Of a DNA stretch of 64,000 nt, positions 34,976-41,597 are shown in pieces. The translations under genes were made by a program, and so were the position numbers. The stretch is taken from contig NZ_CP060298.1 in the NCBI RefSeq assembly GCF_014303395.1, positions 1,240,001 through 1,304,000 on the forward strand, written 5' to 3'. This DNA is from Nakamurella sp. PAMC28650. Lineage in GTDB: Bacteria > Actinomycetota > Actinomycetes > Mycobacteriales > Nakamurellaceae. Numbering within the stretch: the stretch's first letter is position 1; each line of letters begins with the position of its first letter. The notes under the pieces were generated by a model. The model saw only the letters and a program-made list of their open reading frames with translations, made no database searches and was not told the origin of the DNA.

Positions 34976-36871
34976 TCAGAACGGCGGTGCCGATTGTCCT
35001 GGCGCCGGTGGGTCCGTCGCTCCGTCGAGCGGTGTCCGCGGCGGGATCAGTTGGACCGCCGGGTTTGTCGCCCGTCGGCCGAGCGGTGTGGTCCAGGTCT
35101 TGGACAGATCTGCATTGATCACCAGTTTCCAACCACCACCGTCCTTGCTGCGATGGTGATGGGTGCACGGAGGCGTCATGTTGTCGCTGCACGTTCGCCC
35201 GCCCTTCGAGAACGGCACTGCATGATCGATCTGCCCTCGTCGGGCTGTCACCGAGCAGCCCACCATCGGACACTCCTGATCGCGGGCGATGACGAAGTCC
35301 TTCAGGCTGTCCGGCGGTATGTAGCGGGTCCGGCCGAGGTCGAGCAGGGTGCCGGACAACGGATCGCACACCAATCTCTGCCAGACCCCGTCCGCCGCGA
35401 TCCGAAGGCCCTGGCTCGGCGCGACCGGGCCGAATCCGACGACCTCGCAGACGCCGCGTGACGCTGCCGACGCGCCCGCCGATTCGGCGCGTGCACCGGC
35501 TGATTCGGAGGGTGCACCGGCTGATTCGGAGGGTGCACCGGCTGATTCGGAGGGTGCACCGGCTGATTCGGAGGGTGCACCGGCCGCCGCACCGGTCTGT
35601 GTCGCAGCGGCCCGAGCGTCGGCAGCGGCCCGAGCGCCGGCACCGAAGAGCACGTCGTGCGGAATCAGCACCTGGACGTGCGCCTTGCGGCCGTGTTGCT
35701 CGGGCAGCAACAACTCGTCCCAGCCGCCGTGGTCCAGGATCGCGTGGAAGATGTCGGTGAAGACATCGGTCCGCCGCTGATCGAACGTCCGATCGTCGCC
35801 CGGGGTGCGGGCTGCACCGGCCAACCCGGTCAGCGCTTCCCAGACCGGGGCGAGATCCTGGATCGGCGCGTGGATCTTCAGCCAACCCATCCCGTCCACA
35901 TCGCCCCACCGACTGATGCTCCGAGCGGACCTGGCCTCTCGGTGACGCCGGTCGGCACCGTCCGGATCCAACCTGATCACCTCCCGGCACACCGACCTCC
36001 GGACCGACTCCCGCGATCGGCACCGCACCGTCGGCAGCACCTCGTTCTCGATCTGCGCAGCCAACTGCGGGTCGGTGACGACGGCAGTCGCACCGACCAT
36101 CACGGCAGCGATCTCACCGGTGATCCGCCCGGCCCGCAACGCATCCAGAGTTCCGGGCAGCTTCGACGCCAGGGTGAACGCCGTCGAGAGCACCGTCCCG
36201 GCGGACGATTCCGACACCCCCAACGCCAGCGCCACCTCGCACGCGAGGAACTCCTGGTTCGCCGGGTACTCCCGCGCGAGCTCCGAGGCGTCGGCGAACT
36301 GCTCACCCTGGAGGGCGCAGATCAACCGGTGCCTGACCGCCATCGAATCCAACCGCAACTGCGCGCGAAGCGACCCCGTTCCCGACGGCAGTCCGGCGCC
36401 GAACGGCGCATCGCAGACCTCCGGACGATGTTCCAGCAGACCCGCGAGTTCTGCGCCGGGAGCATGATCGGCCAGGTACCGGACCCGGTTCGTCCAGTAC
36501 CCCCAATCGATCAGGACCTCGGCATCACGCACCCCGCCCGTCGGTCCCCAGCCCAGGCGATCCGCCGTCGCTGCATCGGCCTCCGATCTATCCGGCACGC
36601 CGAACTCGCGACGCACCCGCTCGGAGCGCCCCGGACGTCCGGGCACCACCAGTTCCGGCCTCACCGAGCCGGTCGACGACGGGACGCCATCGCGACGACG
36701 ACGACCCCCGCGTCCCGGCCCGGTCACCGGACGGAACCTTGCCGAGGCGGCCCGATCCCGCACCGAAGTGCCGTCCCCGGGCAACAACACCCGACCCGGC
36801 ACGGTCGGCGCCGACCCGCCCCTTCGCAACAACGCCACGCGCTCCCCGAACGCCACCCCTGACTCGAACAT
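34976..36871 (-). CDS. DUF222-HNH endonuclease family protein, separated from its promoter by an IS
   Basis: A 631-aa protein of the DUF222 plus HNH family (13E12-type repeats), abundant in actinobacteria. DUF222 covers about residues 170-460 and a C-terminal HNH zinc finger reads CPMVGCSVTARRGQIDHAVP...CTHHHRSKDGGGW. Between them is a linker of AGAPSES repeats coded by a 21-bp tandem repeat. The family is mobile-element-associated, with nuclease activity expected but function open. The ATG at 36871 is inside the 10-bp duplication made by the IS1595-type insertion: the coding sequence is whole, but its probable leaderless promoter now lies on the far side of the IS at 37918-37946. Expression is probably lost or altered. 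Confidence 0.85.
   Translation of the reverse strand: MFESGVAFGERVALLRRGGSAPTVPGRVLLPGDGTSVRDRAASARFRPVTGPGRGGRRRRDGVPSSTGSVRPELVVPGRPGRSERVRREFGVPDRSEADAATADRLGWGPTGGVRDAEVLIDWGYWTNRVRYLADHAPGAELAGLLEHRPEVCDAPFGAGLPSGTGSLRAQLRLDSMAVRHRLICALQGEQFADASELAREYPANQEFLACEVALALGVSESSAGTVLSTAFTLASKLPGTLDALRAGRITGEIAAVMVGATAVVTDPQLAAQIENEVLPTVRCRSRESVRRSVCREVIRLDPDGADRRHREARSARSISRWGDVDGMGWLKIHAPIQDLAPVWEALTGLAGAARTPGDDRTFDQRRTDVFTDIFHAILDHGGWDELLLPEQHGRKAHVQVLIPHDVLFGAGARAAADARAAATQTGAAAGAPSESAGAPSESAGAPSESAGAPSESAGARAESAGASAASRGVCEVVGFGPVAPSQGLRIAADGVWQRLVCDPLSGTLLDLGRTRYIPPDSLKDFVIARDQECPMVGCSVTARRGQIDHAVPFSKGGRTCSDNMTPPCTHHHRSKDGGGWKLVINADLSKTWTTPLGRRATNPAVQLIPPRTPLDGATDPPAPGQSAPPF
35478..35582. 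repeat. 21-bp tandem repeat inside the HNH gene
   Basis: Four exact units of GCTGATTCGGAGGGTGCACCG (35499-35582) and one diverged unit before them (35478-35498). On the coding strand each adds seven residues, AGAPSES. Being a multiple of three, copy number can vary without breaking the gene. Confidence 0.95.
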
Positions 36872-36877
36872 AGGTAC
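36868..36877. repeat. Target-site duplication, left copy
   Basis: ACATAGGTAC, repeated exactly at 37907-37916 on the other side of the insertion sequence. It contains the CAT that is the start codon of the HNH gene on the minus strand. Confidence 0.85.
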
Positions 36878-37906
36878 CGGGTAGCTGCTTGAGTAAAGTT
36901 CAGAACGGGACGTCCACTGCTGCAACAGGATTGCGCAGTTCAGCGAGCGGGTGTGGGTCTGTGTTCACGGCCTGCTGCAACAGTCGGTAGAACAAAAGCC
37001 CGCGACTCTTCGAGGTGCGTCGGTTGAACCGGAATGTGTATTCGTCCAGGTAGTAGGCCAGGTGCTCCTGGGAGACCGCGTAATGCAGGGTGCCGGTCAG
37101 CCAGCGTTTGAGCAGCGAGGCGACCATGTGGACGCCGGGGAGGTTGATGTGGGCGGGCTCGGCGCTGTCGGTCCCGACGAACGCGACGTGCTCGTAGCCG
37201 GCCGCGGTCAGCTTCTTCAGGTAGTTGGCGCCATCGGTTCTGACCGTTGATCCTTTGGCGATGACGCGGTCGGCGAAGCCGAGCATGCTGACCGATCGGG
37301 CTGTCTCGGCCAGCTCGATGCGGACCCTGCCCAGCTTGCGGCCGGGGATCGATTCCACTGCGATCATCGCCGCGGTGTGGTCCTTCACGCCGCCTGCGCG
37401 GCCGCGAGACTCGTTGCCGATGAACACTTCATCTAACTCCACCACACCGGAGAGCAACTCCCGCTCGGGGCGGACCATCGCCCGGCGTAGCTTCTGCAGC
37501 CACGCCCACGCTGTTTCGTAGGATCCGAAACCCAGCACCCGCTGCAGACCTTGCGCGGACATCCCGTTCTTCTGCGAGGTGATGAACCAGATCGCCGCGA
37601 ACCACGTCGACAGCGGCGTCCGGAGCCGGTGGAAGATCGTGCCGGCGGTCACCGACGTCTGCCGGCCACACCTGGTGCACATCCATTTCGCCTTCGCCGT
37701 ACGCCAACCGCCGGGCGCCCCGCACACCGGACACACAAACCCCTGGGGCCACCGCAGACGCTCCAGATACGCCAGACACGACGAGTCATCCGGGAACCAC
37801 TCCAGCAACTCCTGAAAGGTCCGGGGGTAATCGACACCACCGACCGGGTAGGCACACACTGGCTCTGACATGGCCAAATACAACTTGACTCAAGCAGCTA
37901 CCCAGT
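36878..37906 (-). mobile_element. IS1595-family insertion sequence
   Basis: About 1,030 bp with 22-bp terminal inverted repeats at 36879-36900 and 37882-37903, beginning GGGTAGCTGCTTGAGT and matching at 21 of 22 positions. One transposase gene fills it. The flanks carry ACATAGGTAC on both sides; if TAC is counted with the ends, the exact edge shifts by up to 3 bp. The intact repeats, intact transposase and perfect flank duplication indicate a recent insertion. Confidence 0.92.
36900..37871 (-). CDS. IS1595-family (ISXO2-like) transposase
   Basis: DDE-type transposase of 323 aa. An N-terminal zinc ribbon (CPVC near residue 50 and CTRCGRQTS near residue 69) precedes the ISXO2 catalytic domain: first acidic block ELDEVFIGNE near residue 143, second TDGANYLKK near residue 212, and the end part with YYLDEYTFRFNRR. 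The ATG at 37871 is used; a TTG at 37883 falls inside the terminal repeat. No ribosome site is evident. The former promoter of the interrupted HNH gene reads toward this gene and may drive it. Confidence 0.93.
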   Translation of the reverse strand: MSEPVCAYPVGGVDYPRTFQELLEWFPDDSSCLAYLERLRWPQGFVCPVCGAPGGWRTAKAKWMCTRCGRQTSVTAGTIFHRLRTPLSTWFAAIWFITSQKNGMSAQGLQRVLGFGSYETAWAWLQKLRRAMVRPERELLSGVVELDEVFIGNESRGRAGGVKDHTAAMIAVESIPGRKLGRVRIELAETARSVSMLGFADRVIAKGSTVRTDGANYLKKLTAAGYEHVAFVGTDSAEPAHINLPGVHMVASLLKRWLTGTLHYAVSQEHLAYYLDEYTFRFNRRTSKSRGLLFYRLLQQAVNTDPHPLAELRNPVAAVDVPF

Positions 37907-37916
37907 ACATAGGTAC
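37907..37916. repeat. Target-site duplication, right copy
   Basis: ACATAGGTAC, identical to 36868-36877. It holds the duplicated ATG of the interrupted gene on the minus strand. Confidence 0.85.
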
Positions 37917-37917
37917 G

Positions 37918-37946
37918 ATTATATCGTGTTATCGAACTCCTGTCCA
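37918..37946 (-). promoter_or_regulatory. Stranded leaderless promoter of the HNH gene
   Basis: On the minus strand TGGACA (37946-37941) and a consensus TATAAT (37923-37918) are 17 nt apart. In the sequence before insertion the HNH start codon would begin 7 nt after the -10, so transcript and coding start nearly coincide: a leaderless mRNA. The IS now lies between promoter and gene, and the promoter points into the transposase gene. Confidence 0.65.
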
Positions 37947-38255
37947 GCCCTGCATCATCAGAATCGACCACATTCTGAGGCAAGATGTGTTGTCCAGCAA
38001 TGTGTCTCATACCAATTGAGAAGAAGACACGCAAGGGAACGAATGTGCCGGAACCGAGCCCCGTCGAGATCCAGCGTCCCCTCCCGGCCGAGGCGCCGGT
38101 CAGCGCGCCGGCCCTGCGCCTCCGTCAGGAACACGTCGTTCGCGATGCCCGGCCGGCAGGCCACGATGGGTCACCCATAGGGTCACGGCCTGCGTGACGG
38201 CCCGCCTGACGGCGGCGTTACCCAGACGTTACGGCCGCTGAGTGGGCTGTGCTTC
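37947..38255. other. Region between IS flank and DUF3558 lipoprotein gene
   Basis: About 310 bases, locally richer in A and T up to about 38040. Short open frames exist on both strands but none has a ribosome site or family features. The last 60 bases before the lipoprotein gene hold several GTGACGG/CTGACGG repeats. No promoter stands out. Confidence 0.45.
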
Positions 38256-39308
38256 ATGCGCTACCCCCGAACGATTCTCGCCTCGTTGGCCGCCGGTGCG
38301 ATGGCCCTGACCGCGGCCTGCTCGTCGACCTCGGGCTCGTCCCAGCCGCCCGTCCTGCCGTCCGCCGTCGTGGCTGCCGCGGCGGCTGTGGCTGCCTCGA
38401 CGGCTCCCCACGCGCCGCCCGCCGCACTGACCACGTCGCCCGGGGCGTCCACCCCGACGCCCATCGATCCCTGCAAGAAGCTGACCATCGCGGACGTGCA
38501 GCCGTACTTCACCGTGCCGGTGGCCACCGAGATGCCCTCGCCGCTGTCCAGCGGCACCATGCTCGGCTGCGAATGGGCGGCCGCCGGTGGTGGTGGCCTG
38601 TCGACCACCCTCGACATGCTGGTCATCGTCGGGCAGGACGCCCAGGACCGCTGGGATCTGGCGAACGCGACCGGGCATCCGGAGAAGCTCTCGGGCATCG
38701 GTGCGGAGTCCGAGCACCTGGCCCGTCAGACCGACATGTGGGCGATGACGGGCTCAGGCGCCGAGGCCGTCTGGTGCGGCGTCACCACGGGGGGCTGGAG
38801 GGAACTCGCCGGGCACCGGGAACTTGCCGATCCGGCGAACATTCCCGACGACGTCGCCACCCGTATCGCCGGCCAGTACGGATTGCTCTGCAACAAGATC
38901 TTCGGCAGCGGCAACACCACTCCGACCATGACGGCGCCGGCTCCGACCGGGTCCGCCGCGGCCGTCACGGCCCCCGGACCGACCGCCGCCGCGGCGGCCG
39001 CGGGCGGCGTGATGACCGGCACCGACGTGCCGGTGCCGCAGGGAATGGACTGCAGTGGTACCAAGACCGCCAAGAACACGACCGGAGGGCTGGAATGCGA
39101 TCAGCAGGTGCCTGATCCCGATGCCGCCTACAACTTCTTCCTCCAGGCGCTCCCGAAGGCCGGCTACGTCATCAACACCAAGCGCTACGTGAAGACCGAC
39201 AGCGGCCGGGTACTGGCGAACATCAGTTTCAGTGGTGGCAAGCTCCCCGGGTTCAACGTCGTGAACATCGACGCCAAGGATGTCGACATCACGTTGCAGC
39301 TGAACTGA
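38256..39308 (+). CDS. DUF3558-like lipoprotein
   Basis: A 350-aa surface lipoprotein with signal ending ALTAAC (cysteine near residue 22), then an Ala/Pro/Ser tether of about 45 residues. The outer part has a DUF3558-like domain (IDPCKKLTIADVQPYF near residue 70, MLGCEWAA, WCGV, GLLCNKIFG: paired cysteines) followed by a second Ala/Pro/Thr linker and a C-terminal domain (MDCSGTKTAKN...LECDQQVPDPDAAYNFF...KAGYVI). The two-domain arrangement is less common than DUF3558 alone. Function unknown. The start is ATG at 38256. Confidence 0.72.
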   Translation: MRYPRTILASLAAGAMALTAACSSTSGSSQPPVLPSAVVAAAAAVAASTAPHAPPAALTTSPGASTPTPIDPCKKLTIADVQPYFTVPVATEMPSPLSSGTMLGCEWAAAGGGGLSTTLDMLVIVGQDAQDRWDLANATGHPEKLSGIGAESEHLARQTDMWAMTGSGAEAVWCGVTTGGWRELAGHRELADPANIPDDVATRIAGQYGLLCNKIFGSGNTTPTMTAPAPTGSAAAVTAPGPTAAAAAAGGVMTGTDVPVPQGMDCSGTKTAKNTTGGLECDQQVPDPDAAYNFFLQALPKAGYVINTKRYVKTDSGRVLANISFSGGKLPGFNVVNIDAKDVDITLQLN

Positions 39309-39324
39309 TCTGGCCATGCGCCGA

Positions 39325-39813
39325 TCAGACGACCTCGTGCATCCGGGCGGTGGCGATGTCGAAGATGAACCCGCGCACGTCGTCGCGGTGGGGGATCCAC
39401 CTGCACTCGCGGACGCGCCGGAGGGACGCGCGCATCGTCGCCTGCAGGTCGGTGATCCCGGGAACGTTCCAGGTGGGTGTCTCGCCGGACTCGGCTTCGA
39501 GTTCGGCCCGGAACTTCACGTCGTCGAACCCCTGCATGCCGCACTGGGTGTGGTGGATGAGGACCACCTCGCGGGTGCCGAGCGCGCGTTGGCTCAGGGC
39601 GAGCGATCGCAGCATGTCCTCGGTCGGCAGACCGCCGGCGTTCCGCATCAGGTGGGCGTCCCCGATGTCCAGGCCCAGTGCGCCGAACAGGTCCATCCGC
39701 GAATCCATGCAGGCGATCACGGCGAGCGCCAGTTTGGGTCGCAAGGGTCGTGGTCCGGGGAAGGTCGCGACGTAGTTCTCGTTCGCGTGCAGGAGGTGGT
39801 CGATGGCCGACAT
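39325..39813 (-). CDS. Beta-class carbonic anhydrase
   Basis: A 162-aa zinc enzyme that interconverts CO2 and bicarbonate. Zinc ligands are Cys in IACMDSRMD near residue 35 (with the Asp-Arg pair), His in VLIHHTQCG near residue 87 and the Cys of the same motif near residue 91. The length matches the short actinobacterial beta-CA branch. It converges with the DUF3558 gene, 16 nt apart, so the two transcripts must overlap. Confidence 0.92.
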   Translation of the reverse strand: MSAIDHLLHANENYVATFPGPRPLRPKLALAVIACMDSRMDLFGALGLDIGDAHLMRNAGGLPTEDMLRSLALSQRALGTREVVLIHHTQCGMQGFDDVKFRAELEAESGETPTWNVPGITDLQATMRASLRRVRECRWIPHRDDVRGFIFDIATARMHEVV

Positions 39814-39902
39814 GTCCCCAAGTCAACCAGAACCGGAAAGCGACCCTGTTTCCGGCCGGTAACACCGCCCCTGTGGCGCGTCGGGAGAAGCATCGGAGCC
39901 AC

Positions 39903-40020
39903 CGTCAGCATCGGAGACACCGTCAGCAGATCGGAGACGCCGTCAGCAGATCGGTCACGCCGTCAGCAGATCGGAGACGCCGTCAGCAGATCGGTCACGC
40001 CGTCAGAACATCGGGGCCAC
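39903..40020. repeat. 20-bp tandem repeat at the LysR gene 3' end
   Basis: Five or six units of CGTCAGCAGATCGGAGACGC, in which GAG alternates with GTC between the two CG-rich halves (39921, 39941, 39961, 39981; a shorter 18-bp unit at 39903; a diverged unit at 40001). The array reaches over the stop codon of the LysR gene at 40003. Confidence 0.92.
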
Positions 40021-40923
40021 GGCCGGTAGGTCACCGGCTCCGGAGCGGTCGATGATGTGCTGGCGGAACAGTTCGGCGGACGGGAGCGTCTTGCGTTCGC
40101 TCGACCAGCCGAGGCCGATCTCCCTGGCTGCGCCGGCGTCGGTGATCTGCAGGTGGTGCACGACTCCGGTCAGTGCCTCCGGCGATCCGAGGTGCAGCGC
40201 GGGGACGACGGCCACGCCGAGTCCGGCGGTGACGAAACCCCGCAGCGTGGGGATGTCCTCGCCCTCGAAGGCGACGGCCGGCTCGAAACCCGCCTGTTCG
40301 CATAGTTCCTCGGTCTGGTGACGCAGCAAGGACGGTCGGCGGAGCATGAGGAACGGTTCCCTGCTGACCTCGGAGAGCCGGACGTGCCGACGGGTGGCCA
40401 GCTCGTGTTCCTGGGGGACGGCGAGCCACAGGGGCTCCGTCAGCAGGGGATGCCACGTCACGGTGCGGTCGGTCGGCCGCACCGTGGTGATCTCCAGGTC
40501 GAGCCGCGTGTCCTGCAGCACAGCCGTCGTCTGGTTGTCCCTGACCTGCTGCAGCTCGAAGCGGACATCGGCGTGGGTGCGCCGGAAGCTGCCGACGAGA
40601 TTGGGGACGAGCCAGGTCCCCAGGGAGAGTTGCGAAGCGAGTGCCACGATCCCCGTCTCGGGGTCGATCAGCTGATCGACGGCGGCCAGCCCGTCGTCCA
40701 GCTGGTGGAGCAGAGCGTCGACGTGACGCTTGAAAGCCGCTCCCGCGGAGGTCATCCGGAGGTTTCGTCCGGTCCGGCGGAGCAGTTGGGTGCCGACGTC
40801 GGCCTCCAGTCGCGACAGGGCGCGGGACACGCCGGACTGCGTGATGAACTCGATCTCGCTGACCTCGGTCATCGTCACGCCGTCGGCGATCTGCTGGAAC
40901 CAACGCAGGGCATCCGTGTCCAT
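40003..40923 (-). CDS. LysR-family transcriptional regulator
   Basis: A 306-aa DNA-binding regulator: winged helix-turn-helix at about residues 4-62 (FITQSGVSRALSRLEADVGTQLL, spread over 28-50) and a two-lobe effector domain from about residue 88. The helix segment is of the CynR/GltC-like kind. It is divergent from the small gene at 41019 with 95 nt between, the usual arrangement for a regulator and its target. The ATG at 40923 is chosen; a GTG three codons before is possible. The last codons are formed by the 20-bp repeat array. Confidence 0.88.
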   Translation of the reverse strand: MDTDALRWFQQIADGVTMTEVSEIEFITQSGVSRALSRLEADVGTQLLRRTGRNLRMTSAGAAFKRHVDALLHQLDDGLAAVDQLIDPETGIVALASQLSLGTWLVPNLVGSFRRTHADVRFELQQVRDNQTTAVLQDTRLDLEITTVRPTDRTVTWHPLLTEPLWLAVPQEHELATRRHVRLSEVSREPFLMLRRPSLLRHQTEELCEQAGFEPAVAFEGEDIPTLRGFVTAGLGVAVVPALHLGSPEALTGVVHHLQITDAGAAREIGLGWSSERKTLPSAELFRQHIIDRSGAGDLPAVAPMF

Positions 40924-41018
40924 ACCTGCCACTGTAGGGCTAAACCATGACTGTGGAGCAAGGGTGACCAGCTAGATTGTCATTGGACGCATGGGTGCTG
41001 CTCCGGCACGATGGAGCC

Positions 41019-41288
41019 ATGACCACCACAAGCCATGTCAGCGTTCCCCAGCAGACTGCGCAGACCGCCCCGGCTGCACGCAGTGCGAGCCTCTGGGCCA
41101 CCGTCCGGGACGTCTACCGCGAACGTCGCGCCGCCCGCGCCTACTTCCAGCGCATCGAGCGGGAGCTCGCCACCTACACCACGCCATCCGACCTGGCCGA
41201 GCTGGACGCGATGATCGAGCGTTCGGACATCGGCGCCGACACCGTCTACACTAAGATGATCGAGCGAATCCGGTTGCGCGCAGCCTGA
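41019..41288 (+). CDS. Small hypothetical protein with AELDA motif
   Basis: An 89-aa protein, basic and helical after a Thr/Ala/Gln-rich N-terminus. The central part reads VYRERRAARAYFQRIERELA and then TYTTPSDLAELDAMIERS. This second motif recurs in the 64-aa protein encoded just downstream (EHTTPADRAELDALLRR), so the two are related. GGAG lies 4 nt before the ATG. Small proteins with this look occur in mycobacteria and relatives without known role. Divergent from the LysR gene. Confidence 0.65.
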   Translation: MTTTSHVSVPQQTAQTAPAARSASLWATVRDVYRERRAARAYFQRIERELATYTTPSDLAELDAMIERSDIGADTVYTKMIERIRLRAA

Positions 41289-41322
41289 GCGCGGACGCCA
41301 CCGAGACGTCCTGAGCACCAAC

Positions 41323-41517
41323 ATGAATCCGATCATCGACCTGGACGCCCTGCGCCTCAAGCTGCGGAGCGCCGACCTGACCCCGGCTCGCCGCCAGGCG
41401 TTGCAGCTTGAACTGGCCGAGCACACCACTCCGGCCGACCGGGCCGAGCTCGACGCCCTGCTGCGCCGTCTACCGGCCGCCGAGACGGCGGAGATCCGCG
41501 ACCTGCTGTTCCGCTGA
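41323..41517 (+). CDS. Small hypothetical protein, relative of the preceding gene
   Basis: A 64-aa protein, probably two or three helices, starting with DLDALRLKLRSADLTPARRQ and then the motif HTTPADRAELDALLRRLP shared with the 89-aa neighbour. It begins 34 nt after that gene and is probably in one transcript with it. No membrane segment or metal motif. Function unknown. Confidence 0.6.
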   Translation: MNPIIDLDALRLKLRSADLTPARRQALQLELAEHTTPADRAELDALLRRLPAAETAEIRDLLFR

Positions 41518-41597
41518 GATTTCCTGCGCGCCCCGAACCGTTCCGCCCCGCCTGAGCGACCTCCAGACGCCCGTGAGCACCCCTGGCCGCCGGGAAT

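Noticed and set aside
37872..37883. TTG start for the transposase
   Set aside because: It lies within the terminal inverted repeat; the ATG at 37871 is the usual beginning of the protein.
39903..40020. Possible CRISPR array
   Set aside because: The units are contiguous 20-mers without unique spacers, and no cas gene is near. The same holds for the arrays at 25758 and 27788.
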